A DNA stretch of 15,000 bases from Trachelipus rathkii. Its lineage: Eukaryota; Arthropoda; Malacostraca; Isopoda; Trachelipodidae. Numbering within the stretch: the first letter of the stretch is position 1; each line of letters opens with the position of its first letter. Location: assembly GCA_015478945.1 (NCBI GenBank), contig JABUQX010142379.1:1-15000 (forward strand), given 5' to 3'. Below the pieces are notes generated by a model, which ran no database searches, had not been told where the DNA came from, and saw nothing but the letters and a program-made list of their open reading frames with translations. Shown in pieces: positions 1 through 8,776 of the stretch. Position numbers and translations under genes: made by a program.

Positions 1-159
1 TGAGTTTTTCATTAAACCTTAAAATTTTTTTATATATCTTGTGTACTTTTTGCAAACTTAAACATTCATCAAATACAACCATGCTTTTTCCTGCATAAAC
101 ACGACATAATAATAATATACTCCTTTAAGATACAAACTAAAAATAAGTTCTTATACGAG

Positions 160-242
<83 letters not shown>

Positions 243-569
243 TCTATATTAGTAAATATTTAGCAAAACCTCACAAATATTTAGCATGACCCACAACTAT
301 ATCACTCTAAATATCAAAAAAAATATTATAAAACTAGTTTACATTACCAAAATGAAAAAAATTATAATAATAGTTTCAGCAATTCATATATCATTTCAAT
401 ATTAATTTAACAGCAACATTGCAATATTTAGCAGACACTTAACAAAAATTTATCATAACCTAACCTAGCTATCACATTGAACCATTGAATAAATGTTAAC
501 ATAACAAAGTTTTAGTACTAAAGCTTACATAACATAGCCTGAACTAAGAATATAATGAATACAACATAC
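1..569. other. AT-rich non-coding DNA
   Basis: No open frame of interest on either strand. It contains a long TA array (162-241) and many TAACATAAC- and TAACCTAAC-like words. Its last ~100 bases resemble segment C of the long inverted element further right (listed separately). Confidence 0.6.
162..241. repeat. (TA)n microsatellite
   Basis: An uninterrupted TA dinucleotide run of about 40 units. It is one of at least eight long TA arrays in the window. Confidence 0.97.
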
Positions 570-600
570 CTAACACACCTTAGGCACGAATAAGATCCAT
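484..600 (-). repeat. Diverged segment-C-like copy
   Basis: Shares ordered words with 5120-5235 of the left arm of the long inverted element, including TAACATAACAAA-like and CTGAACTAAGAATATAATG-like strings (CTGAACTCAGAATATAATG in the arm), followed by CCTAAC-GCA/ACA. The order is kept and spacing is similar. Words of this kind are frequent in this AT-rich background, so homology is likely but not certain. If real, it is a copy of part of the element outside its arms. Confidence 0.45.
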
Positions 601-791
601 TCATTATTAATATACTCTTCTCTTCTTCTTCTTACAAGTAAAAGAAAATTGGTGGCGCTGGGAAAATTGTAGAAATCGATGAAATTCTCTTTAAAAAACC
701 AATAAGCGTAAGCACATAAGTAAAACTCGTTAATGGTCAATGGGTTATCGGTGGTGTCGAAAGAGGTAGCAAAAATCATTTTTATACCCAC
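570..791 (-). CDS. Hypothetical short ORF, possibly a gene fragment
   Basis: Not recognised. A 73-codon minus-strand frame; the first real ATG is at 779-777, because the upstream start at 791 is GTG. The composition looks protein-like: a hydrophobic aromatic stretch (NEFYLCAYAYWFFKEN), then a basic RRRREE patch that coincides with a TCTTCTTCTT purine/pyrimidine tract. The reverse strand has CTTGTAAGAAG near 637, which could be a splice donor, so it might be an exon. It lies next to a segment-C-like repeat just as the arm genes of the inverted element do. The motif NEFxL followed by W and KE loosely recalls the EEFL...AAAWVED motif of the arm gene, so it could be a third, very diverged or truncated family member. 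A chance ORF is equally possible. Confidence 0.2.
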   Translation of the reverse strand: MGIKMIFATSFDTTDNPLTINEFYLCAYAYWFFKENFIDFYNFPSATNFLLLVRRRREEYINNEWILFVPKVC

Positions 792-1173
792 CGAGAGTCA
801 AGCTGCTTGAAAACTCTTACAAATATAGTAATTACTGAATACGTGTTCCCTGGGACCTTTATCATAACAGGTTGGAAAGATTACAAAGATCTACAGAATT
901 TAAATTATCAACATTCTTCAATGAATCCTTCCCTCACATTCAAAAGATAAATTAACTGGAGCACACTCCAATATAATTGAAGGAACATTATTCATCGTAA
1001 GTACAATTAAAAGTCTTTTAAAAAAATTCTAATAAAATATTAATAATAAAATATAAAGCTCTAATCATTAAAATTCTACAAAAATGAATGAAGCATTAAT
1101 GAAGCAAATTAACCTGGCCTAATGCACAAATCTAATCTAGCATAACATATTCAGTAATATAAGTGAATCTATC
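792..1173. other. Non-coding, nothing recognised
   Basis: AT-rich sequence with stop codons in all frames. I see no repeat, hairpin of note or RNA gene. Confidence 0.6.
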
Positions 1174-1396
1174 TCAACCCAACCCAACCCAACCCAACCC
1201 AACATAACCAACCTAACCTAACCTAACCTAACCTAACCTAACCTAACCTAACCTAACCTAACCTAACCTAACCTAACCAACCTAACCTAACCTAACCTAA
1301 CTCTACATCTAACGTAACCTAACGTAACCTAACCACAACCTAACCTAACCTAACCTAGCTAAATTCTAGCCTAACCTAACCTAACCTAACTAACTC
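1174..1396. repeat. Interstitial telomere-type (CCTAA)n array
   Basis: It begins with several CCCAA units (1174-1200), continues as long near-perfect CCTAA runs (about 1209-1300), and ends as degenerate CGTAACCTAA and CCTAACCTAA blocks to about 1396. The opposite strand reads TTAGG, the canonical insect telomere repeat. The G-rich strand points toward lower coordinates. The array is embedded in ordinary sequence on both sides and contains variant units, so it is interstitial rather than a chromosome end in this window. Confidence 0.93.
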
Positions 1397-1680
1397 GCTA
1401 ACATACGTTACCTAATCTAACATATTGAATGTAACGTAACACCAGTTAACACATTCGATGTTCAATCCACTTTTAATCAGTAACCCCTTTGTTAACATTA
1501 ATTGCAACTTCACTTCCCTACATATTAAGTTGAAAAACCTAAGAAGGGAAGATCAAAAAATTGTTTTCTTGTCTACCTATCTTCTTTCCTCTGGTACAGA
1601 AACTTCAAAAAAGAAAGATTTGAACGCTTCATTGAAGCCATCGGACGTTATTTTCACTAATTTATTATGTGTATTTTTTT

Positions 1681-1685
<5 letters not shown>
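1397..1685. other. Non-coding spacer with a marginal ORF
   Basis: A 75-codon plus-strand frame (1458-1685) and overlapping minus-strand frames exist. None shows a recognisable motif, and the minus-strand frames run into the neighbouring TA array. I treat them as chance frames. Confidence 0.5.

Positions 1686-1774
<89 letters not shown>
1686..1774. repeat. (TA)n microsatellite
   Basis: A TA run of about 44 units, followed by a short interruption and a further small TA run at 1784-1796. It lies between the unidentified spacer and the minus-strand PLE fragment. Confidence 0.97.
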
Positions 1775-1779
<5 letters not shown>

Positions 1780-1804
1780 ACTCCTATATATATATATGCT
1801 ATAT

Positions 1805-2155
1805 TTATACTGATACGTCATTTTTTTGAACATATGTTTTACCATTGAAGCTGAAAGGTGTTTTCGTGGTACATATATAAAGTAACCTTTTCAGAATGTC
1901 TTCTTCTATGTAATATTTAACGATCCAGAACATATTCAAGAGTTCAAATCCAAATATAAGATCATTCGTGAAAAGACTTTCAACATCCAGAGATATAATT
2001 TTGTTAACATCGAAAGAATTAATGTTGTTAAGTTTTTCCAAAAATTCATCTGTTGATTTAACTATAAATTTTTCGTTAAGATATGGTCTAATTAGGTTGT
2101 TTATGTATTTTGAAATATCATGAGTCACGGTACCAGTCATAATCAACAGATGCAT
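1805..2155 (-). pseudogene. Penelope-like element reverse transcriptase fragment (inverted copy)
   Basis: The minus-strand frame encodes a piece of a Penelope-like reverse transcriptase. It contains a stretch before the palm (ISKYINNLIRPYLNEKF, then IVKSTDEFLEKL) and the motif-A region SLDVESLFTN, whose aspartate is a catalytic-site residue in RTs. After a short aberrant stretch (DLIFGFELLNMFW...) it returns to IEEDILKRLLYIC and PFSFNGKTYVQKND. The palm motif C (the YxDD-type box) is missing, so it cannot be active. It lies head-to-head with the plus-strand copy starting at 2156. About 18 residues between FTN and IEED replace 24 residues in the plus copy and do not align, so this copy has an internal rearrangement. 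Family assignment is confident; the reading frame is a remnant. Confidence 0.82.
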
Positions 2156-2393
2156 TTTTGGAAAAACTTAACAACATTAATTCTTTCGATGTTAACAAAA
2201 TTATATCTCTGGATGTTGAAAGTCTTTTCACGAATGTTCCTATATCTGAAACTATTAACATAATATTAGAAAATGTTTATCATCATGACATAAAACCACC
2301 ACCGTCCATAGAAGAAGACATTCTGAAAAGGTTACTTTATATATGTACCACGAAAACACCTTTCAGCTTCAATGGTAAAACATATATTCAAGA
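1822..2393. repeat. Inverted repeat formed by two PLE fragments
   Basis: Bases ~1965-2045 match the reverse complement of ~2155-2236, and ~1840-1912 match that of ~2300-2385. The loop of ~110 bases between them belongs only to the minus copy. The arms are nearly identical where they align, but the internal stretch 1913-1963 has no counterpart in the right arm. Confidence 0.85.
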
Positions 2394-2604
2394 TAAAGGA
2401 AAAATTGATAGAAGTGTCTACGTTAAATCTACAGATAAAGGAACATACTTGAATTTCGACTCTTTCACTCCTCTAAGCTACAAAATTGTTACCATAAAGA
2501 TTTTAGTTCACCGAGCGTTTAAGATATCGTCTGATTGGACTCTTTTTGATATAGAAATTAAAAGAATAACGCAGAATCTAATAAACAATAACTTCCCCAT
2601 ATAA
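2156..2604 (+). pseudogene. Penelope-like element reverse transcriptase, internally deleted
   Basis: The plus-strand frame carries the RT motif-A region SLDVESLFTNVPI, then IEEDILKRLLYIC and PFSFNGKTYIQ. It jumps directly to a thumb-like region with TDKGTYLNFDSFTPLSYK, HRAFKISSDW and LINNNFP. In intact PLEs more than a hundred residues, including the catalytic YxDD-type box, lie between these parts. Here they are gone, so the copy is dead. The frame ends at 2604, and the continuation is in the next frame from about 2601, which points to a small indel near 2597-2604. The 5' part of the element is missing: the sequence joins the inverted copy at ~2155. The order RT, thumb, GIY-YIG is the standard PLE order. 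Confidence 0.87.
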
Positions 2605-3156
2605 TAGAGAAAACTATAAAGAACACTTTAAATAATTTATTTACCAATACCATCAAAGAAAACGAAAACGATAAGCTCGTAGTATATTATAAAACTGAAA
2701 ATATCAGTCAGAAAAAAGAGGAAGAGAACAAATTAAAATTAATTTTAAAAGAGCATATTAAAGTAAAAGACGGGAAGAAGCTTATATTAAGATCGTACTA
2801 TAAGCCATTGAAACTTAGCTCGTGCTTCTCTACTCGTGAAGCGCTTTCGGATGGTGAGAGTAGTAACGTTGTGTACCGATTTCAATGTTCTAAAAGTGGA
2901 TGTAACGCCGCTTATATCGGATACACAACAAATACCCTCAACAAGAGAATGTCGCAACATAAGTATAAGCCGAGCAAAATATTTCAACATTTTAATGAAG
3001 AACACCACAAAAATCCCGATAACAGCATAAAAGAAAGCTTCTCCATCATAACAAGAAAAATGATTTTTTATGAATTGCGCCTAGAAGGAATCGTTGCTCT
3101 TAGGGAAACATAAACCAATGATAAACATAAAATATAACGAAATGTCCAATTTTTGA
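2605..3156 (+). pseudogene. Penelope-like element linker and GIY-YIG endonuclease
   Basis: After the frameshift the frame runs (IIEKTIKNTLNNLF, then a Lys/Glu-rich linker) into SYYKPLKLSSCFS and a GIY-YIG domain from about 2865. The visible features are VVYRFQC, a C-x5-C pair (CSKSGC), AYIGYT for the YIG half, LNKRMSQH with the conserved arginine, then QHFNEEHH, and YELRLEGIVALRE holding the expected glutamate. The frame stops at 3113. One base later another frame continues with HKPMIN and ends at 3156, matching the usual PLE C-terminus, so there is a second frameshift near 3107. In EN+ PLEs this nuclease nicks target DNA for reverse transcription. Here it is broken by frameshifts and linked to a deleted RT. 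Confidence 0.87.
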
Positions 3157-3463
3157 ACATCTTTAAATGACAAAAAGTCAATGTAAGTTAGCTTCTCTAA
3201 CTTTTAAATTTATTAATTTTATTTATTTATTTTGTTATTAGTTTACACGACATTTATTTTATCAAAATTGTTAAAATATTAAAAATAAAATTTATTCCTT
3301 TAAAATGTCCGAAGTGTACGGACGAAAGCTTGGTACTATACTTAAATCAATTGTTTTATTTTATTCAAGAATAATACTAAAGAAAATTTCTTCTGTTGAA
3401 AGAAATACATTCAGGAGGCTTGAAAAAACATCAAAATCTTACATTAAAATAAATGCTGATATT
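3157..3463. other. PLE 3' flank, non-coding
   Basis: AT-rich downstream sequence without a coding frame. It contains the hammerhead-like motif at 3296-3336 and ends at the TTA microsatellite. The 3' boundary of the PLE cannot be placed exactly; it probably lies between 3336 and 3463. Confidence 0.5.
3296..3336 (+). ncRNA. Degenerate hammerhead-ribozyme-like motif of the PLE
   Basis: GTCCG (3307-3311), the 7-base loop AAGTGTA and CGGAC (3319-3323) form a perfect 5-bp stem, followed directly by GAAA (3324-3327). This is the stem II - GAAA arrangement of hammerhead ribozymes, which are known from PLE ends. The core CUGANGA expected just before the stem is replaced by CTTTAAAAT, so self-cleavage is unlikely. 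Its position downstream of the GIY-YIG domain fits a PLE 3' region. Confidence 0.5.
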
Positions 3464-4234
<771 letters not shown>

Positions 4235-4239
4235 TTATA

Positions 4240-4640
4240 TACTATCCCATTCTACAGGGTTAGGTTTATCGTATCGGGCTAAAATTTGGAGTGTTCACTA
4301 GGTGGTAACGTAATCTCAATCATGAACGAGATTACATCCTCGTCTTTCCATCGAGGACTCTGCCCCCATAAAATCAATATTTGTAGAAGCTGAAATTTTA
4401 AGGCGGATTCGGAGTCGGATGAAGACTTGGTATCGGAATCAGAGGATTGGGCATCGGCACCGGTGCTGGCTCCTGTGCGGTGCTGGGATAGTAAATATTT
4501 ATATAATAATACGATATTAGTGTCTTTATATACGTTATTGACTGTAGATCTCGAAAATGACAGTTATAATCGTAAGTAGGTGTCAGGGACCCCTTAAAGG
4601 GGTCTCCTTAAATCGAATGAAATGCATAGAAGTGGAGAAA
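4240..4640 (-). repeat. Segment B, left arm
   Basis: Inverted match to 11670-12056. It holds a run of 6-base-like repeats (GGATTCGGAGTCGGATGAAG and relatives, with GGCACCGGTGCTGGC in the middle) around 4400-4485, and a hairpin GACCCC-TTAAA-GGGGTC at ~4588-4604. Translated, the repeat gives Ser/Asp/Glu-rich low-complexity peptides without other support, so I do not call a gene. Function unknown. Confidence 0.78.
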
Positions 4641-4645
4641 GGGAG

Positions 4646-5045
4646 ATCTATTGATCTCATTGGAGTCTATTGATCTATTGATTCAAGTAATATTTTTAGT
4701 AGTAAAATTGTCATGTTTTGCATACCCTAAAGACCAGTAAATCAGTAAATCAGTAAAGCAAGCCCCTAGCACCCCACTCCCCATCAGCCGTGTTCTATTG
4801 ATCTATTGATCTATTGATCTATTGATTCAAGTCATATTTTGTAACATAACATAAAAACACTTTTATTTATTTTTGTTTTATTTGCTTTAAACACTTTGTT
4901 TTTACCAGAATTTTTATGCTTTTCAGTTTATACCTTAAAAATTTGAGTTTTTACGTACCCAATGCAGTAAATCTGTAAATCAGTAATTCAAACCACCCTC
5001 CCTCCCCACCCAACACCCAGGATCTATCGATCTATTGATTCAAGT
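4646..5045 (-). repeat. Octamer minisatellite, left arm (short version)
   Basis: Three clusters of TATTGATC octamers (4661-4684, 4794-4828, ~5022-5041), each next to TTCAAGTMATATTT, with CAGTAAATCAGTAAATCAGTAA between. This is the inverse of the GATCAATA / GATTTACTGATTTACTG units of 10205-11400, but with about two full units instead of about eight. Confidence 0.88.
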
Positions 5046-5084
5046 AACATCTCGAGTATATTTTTGGATGAAAACATAACATCT

Positions 5085-5740
5085 TCTAGAAACAGTTCTT
5101 TTTGCACGGATCAACGAATATAAGCTAACGTAACAAACTTTTCACATTAATAAAGAAACTAACATAAAACATAACCTGAACTCAGAATATAATGTACAAC
5201 AACAAACCTAACGCATACATATGAATAAACTGGTAACATTAACAAAGTTCCATACTTATCGCAGTAAAATAACTAACATAGCATACAAACATGTGAGCTA
5301 TTCACACTTTTGTCAATTATATCTCTAACATGTCGATTTAATTTACCATGTTATACCTAATTACATAAATACCTAACAGGTTAATGTAACTGCTAGTAAA
5401 AAGTTTTATCTACTCTGTAAAAGCTAAACTACTCACATAACATAGCAACACACAACAACCAGACAAATAAACGGCTATCATTCCTTAAGCTTAACCACTA
5501 AAGCGACCATAGGTGAAGTAAAAACAAGTTTTTCATTTTTATAACATATAATTTTCATTGAAAAGAGCGTTATACTTAAACCATACATCTTTATTATTTA
5601 TTTAAATATGTTAAATTCGCATCTAATCATATTACAAAGAGGATTCAACATAAGCTGATAAATTCTATATATCTCTCCGAAAATTCAACACCCTTAGAAA
5701 GGATGTAAATATAAATGCGTTCGCAACACTAAACCATTTT
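5085..5740 (-). repeat. Segment C, left arm, with 3' end of arm gene
   Basis: Non-coding DNA matching 9526-10200 in inverse; shared strings include GAGCTATTCACACTTTTGTC and ATAACATATAATTTTCATTG. It lies just downstream of the minus-strand arm gene and carries its likely polyadenylation signals. Related but more diverged stretches occur at 484-600 and 7025-7135. Confidence 0.78.
5590..5602 (-). promoter_or_regulatory. Polyadenylation signals of left arm gene
   Basis: Two AATAAA hexamers on the minus strand (5590-5595 and 5597-5602), about 140 bases past the stop codon at 5741. An AATAAA at the equivalent place is kept in the right arm (9663-9668). Confidence 0.5.
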
Positions 5741-6343
5741 CTATATTTCGAGTTTCCAGCAATACTCAGTCTCGTTCCAGAAAGTAAATTCATCCATGCT
5801 GGTAGTTATTAACGCATTCCGACCATAACGCATTATAAGGTAAACCACATGTTTCGGTGTAAATATCATAGATACACCGCAGGCTATATGTATTAAGTCC
5901 TCAAGTATGTCAACGTCGTTAAGATGTGATAATTCGATTTTTATTTTAAGCAATGCTGTAATATTTTCAGATGTCCGAACTGTGAAACCTATACATGTAC
6001 GCCAGAAGGTCGAGCAATCGATGGGTCTCCAATAATTGCGTACATCGATGCTTTTAATATTGTCGCACGACGAGAAAACAGCATCTATTCTATTAGAACC
6101 TCTCACGCTGTCTTCCCAGTTAGATATTTCACTGCTCGTCGATACATCAGATGACACACACTTATCCTCTATCCATGCTCGATAATCTTGATGAATTCTT
6201 CGAATACAAATGAATAAGGGTCTATTATTTGAACCTCATTTGGAATAAACAATCCATCGATCTCCATTCGTTAAGAATAACGAAAACTACTCGACGAAGA
6301 TTATCAACAACAAGCACTCTGAAATGACATGAGGAGATGTCAT
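5741..6343 (-). pseudogene. PC4-like arm gene, left copy (broken)
   Basis: The open part runs from 6235 down to the stop at 5741-5743. The ATG matching the right copy is at 6343-6341, in the same net frame, but TAG at 6289-6287, TGA at 6238-6236 and missing bases relative to the right copy break the front. The open part has WIEDKC, a Ser/Thr-rich linker, then SIDVRNYW and FWRTCIGFTVR followed by a helix-like ITALLKIKIEL. This resembles the PC4/SUB1 single-stranded-DNA-binding fold (a (V/I)-D-x-R strand, a P-T/R-x-x-G strand, a closing helix). About 70 more residues follow, ending CWKLEI, with no recognised domain. The right copy and the central 7435-8121 gene look like relatives. The PC4 call is by eye and needs a profile search. 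Confidence 0.55.
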
Positions 6344-6344
6344 C

Positions 6345-6541
6345 GTACCAGCACAGCGAAAAATGTCTTACTGATGGAAATCGTATGCGTAAACAGTCCT
6401 TAAATGTAATGAGATTCTTTCTTTCAACCAATCAGAAGAAAGTAAACAAGAACATGAACAATGTTTTTATATCTAATAAAGTACATATGATCAGCTAGAC
6501 AACAACAAAGCAAATAACTGCCGATAACATGTTTACACAAT
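6345..6541 (-). other. Inner end of left arm, upstream of arm gene
   Basis: Matches 8577-8775 in inverse: GTAAACATG followed by a TTGTTGTTG-rich part, then TTCTTGTTTACTTTCTTCTGATTGG and AGAATCTCATTACATTTAAG are shared, the last two nearly identical. By position it would contain the promoter of the arm gene, but I see no convincing TATA box. The arm symmetry ends near CATTGT at ~6541. Confidence 0.6.
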
Positions 6542-6870
6542 GGGGGATGTTTTTACAGATGGGGGATCCCACCCTAGAAGAGTAATGGCAGGCGTTAGCT
6601 CCTCCAGGCGGTGAGGTCACCGCCACTTTTGGGCTGAGACCAAGCCCCGCTTACACCCTTCGGGGTTATCCCCATCTGAGAGATTCACACCACTGGAATA
6701 TCCCACCCGGGGTTTCTCGGGAGGGTATGTGTTGCTTTCGGTACTTTATTACGTAGTGAAAATTATCCGTTTACACACCAGGGTACCCACGAGATGGGTC
6801 CTCATGCTTCTCTGTCTGCTGCTTCACACCCTTTCTGTGGGCTGATCCCCTTGGGAATTGTTCGGTTATG
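6542..6870. other. GC-rich block in the element centre
   Basis: Clearly more GC-rich than anything around it, and without a counterpart in the right half. It contains a near-perfect palindrome GGCGGTGA-GG-TCACCGCC (6607-6624), a second possible stem CCCCG...CGGGG (~6645-6665), and CCCGGGG/CTCGGGAGGG strings. A 73-codon frame starting at 6794 has no recognisable motif. It looks like an insertion, perhaps the 5' piece of a retroelement, but I cannot name it. Confidence 0.5.
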
Positions 6871-7434
6871 TATCGTAAAGAATGAGATTATGTTGATGAG
6901 TGAGCGCATTCGCGAGAGCTTTTGTATAAAGATGAAGGTAACCCTAATGATAAGTATGCAGGGTAAGCCTAACGATTCGAAGGTATTGCGTAATGTTTCG
7001 AAAGGGGAGGGGTAGGTTAAGTTTTAGGGATGATGTTAGTTACTTACCGTTGATGAGCAAAGAACTTTGTTAATTAAAACTGTTTATTCGTAAGTTAGAT
7101 GTGTTCTGTTCTTAGTTTCAAATAGCATTTATTAGTTTGACAGTATGATAGCATTGAATGAAACATGAAATACAAATACATACATAAAACGAACGGCGCG
7201 TAAGACCTGAAAGAGAATGTACAAATGTAAAAACAGGTTTAACCTTCCTGTTAGGCTTGTGTTTGTATCCTTAATTTTATATTATCTTTTCTCCTGAGAC
7301 TTGCTTTAGCGTCATAATCGTTGTGGACTTGAAAGCATTAGGAGGTTGTGTTCTGTTTAAAAAGTGTTCTATTTTCACTAAGTGTGCACTATGTTGCGTC
7401 TTAACAGATATACCTCTATACAAGACATTATACA
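6871..7434 (+). other. Upstream region of the central gene
   Basis: Non-coding. Bases 7025-7135 resemble the right-arm segment C (9983-10090) on the same strand. The shared order is GTTAGTTACT, TTGATGAGC/TTGCTAAGC, CTTTGTTAAT, GTTTATTCRTAAG. The remainder up to the start codon shows no clear promoter element; TTTTATATTATC at ~7276 is a possible TATA-like string. Confidence 0.4.
7025..7135 (+). repeat. Diverged segment-C copy in the centre
   Basis: Same-strand similarity to 9983-10090, by eye about three quarters identical, including GATGTTAGTTACTTACCGTT against CTATGTTAGTTACTTTACTG. It sits ~300 bases before the central gene, whereas in the arms segment C sits after the gene. Confidence 0.5.
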
Positions 7435-8121
7435 ATGGGTAATCAAGATCCCAGGGTGTGGGGTTTCAATCCTGTATACTCCGGTAACAAGCGTATTTTT
7501 ATGAGTACAGATGAACTACTCTGTATATGTCGCCACGCTGCAGAATGGGTTAAGGAGTACTCTAACTCTACCGAAGTTTTAGTAGACTCCCCGAAAACGA
7601 TTATTAGCAGAAGAGGGTGTCATAAAGTCAGCCATCTTACTATCTCTTTTTCTAAGGCTATAATTTCACATCGAATGGAAGTTCGAGTATGGAAGATGTG
7701 TAATGAAACAGGCGTATTTAAACCTACGGCTCGTAGAATCTATATTTCTGGATTAAAACAGCTAAAATATCTATCGGAGGTCTGTAGGAAGGTAATAGCT
7801 CAAACTAAGAAATCGGAAATGCTGTCTAATTATGTAACTGTTGCACATTACATGTTATACCAGGAATATTACGCCTTCAAGAAAACGCTGGTTGATGATT
7901 CTGAGACTATCATTGAACGCTTCTTAAATTCTATAGATGTACAGAAATTCGTTTATCTACTTAGAAAACAATGGTCCGAAAGTATTTACCAAGCTGATCT
8001 ATCTAGTAAACAAATTTTAGTGTCTGAACGTGAACTTTTAACATATGTACTCCGTGATGGTGTCGAGGAAGTGAAAAAATATCTTAGGTATAACGACGAA
8101 AATGATTGGTTTTCTGTGTAA
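7435..8121 (+). CDS. PC4/SUB1-like putative DNA-binding protein
   Basis: An intact 228-codon frame. ATG 7435 is the first after an in-frame TAA at 7402. Residues 20-39 (RIFMSTDELLCICRHAAEWV) look like a helix and match PLFICVEEFL...AAAWVED of the arm gene. Residues 67-120 resemble the PC4 C-terminal fold: a strand with SFSK, then MEVRVWK (81-87), a loop with a TG pair, then KPTARRIYIS (96-105), then a helix (LKQLKYLSEVCRKVIAQ). PC4 proteins bind single-stranded DNA as dimers and act in transcription or repair. Residues 121-228 are mostly helical, with a YYAFKK patch and an acidic/Lys C-terminus, and are not recognised. No signal peptide or membrane segment. It is the only undamaged gene of the element. 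I see no AATAAA close behind it. Confidence 0.65.
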   Translation: MGNQDPRVWGFNPVYSGNKRIFMSTDELLCICRHAAEWVKEYSNSTEVLVDSPKTIISRRGCHKVSHLTISFSKAIISHRMEVRVWKMCNETGVFKPTARRIYISGLKQLKYLSEVCRKVIAQTKKSEMLSNYVTVAHYMLYQEYYAFKKTLVDDSETIIERFLNSIDVQKFVYLLRKQWSESIYQADLSSKQILVSERELLTYVLRDGVEEVKKYLRYNDENDWFSV

Positions 8122-8197
8122 AGAATTAGCATTTTTAGATCTTAAGCCATCGTAAAAAACTATATGTATGTGATGAACATTTATATATATCCTGTCA

Positions 8198-8514
<317 letters not shown>

Positions 8515-8576
8515 TTTACTAAGTGGGAACAATGATCAATTTGATTGTATAGGTCTCCTTTGTATACACATATTAC

Positions 8577-8776
8577 CATTGTAAACATGTTTATTGTTAT
8601 TGTTGTTGTTGTTGTTGTTGGCGAGAATATATGCACTTTTGAACTGATATGGTTCGTTCGTGCGTCGTATTCTTGTTTACTTTCTTCTGATTGGTCGAAA
8701 GAAAGAATCTCATTACATTTAAGAATTGTTTATACAATCTATTTTCTTCGTATGACATTTTCGCTGTGCTGGTACG
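8577..8776 (+). other. Inner end of right arm, upstream of arm gene
   Basis: Begins near CCATTGTAAACATG and includes a GTTGTTGTT run; it is the mirror of 6345-6541. It contains the strongly shared CTTGTTTACTTTCTTCTGATTGG region and would hold the arm-gene promoter. Confidence 0.6.

Noticed and set aside
1174..1396. True chromosome end
   Set aside because: Ordinary sequence continues on both sides and the array contains variant units, so it is interstitial.
1458..1685. 75-codon plus-strand frame as a gene
   Set aside because: No recognisable motif, ends in a microsatellite edge, and overlapping minus frames are equally open.
6225..6431. 68-codon minus-strand frame as a separate gene
   Set aside because: It overlaps the front of the arm gene in another frame, and the right arm does not keep that frame open. 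It is a shadow of the damaged gene.
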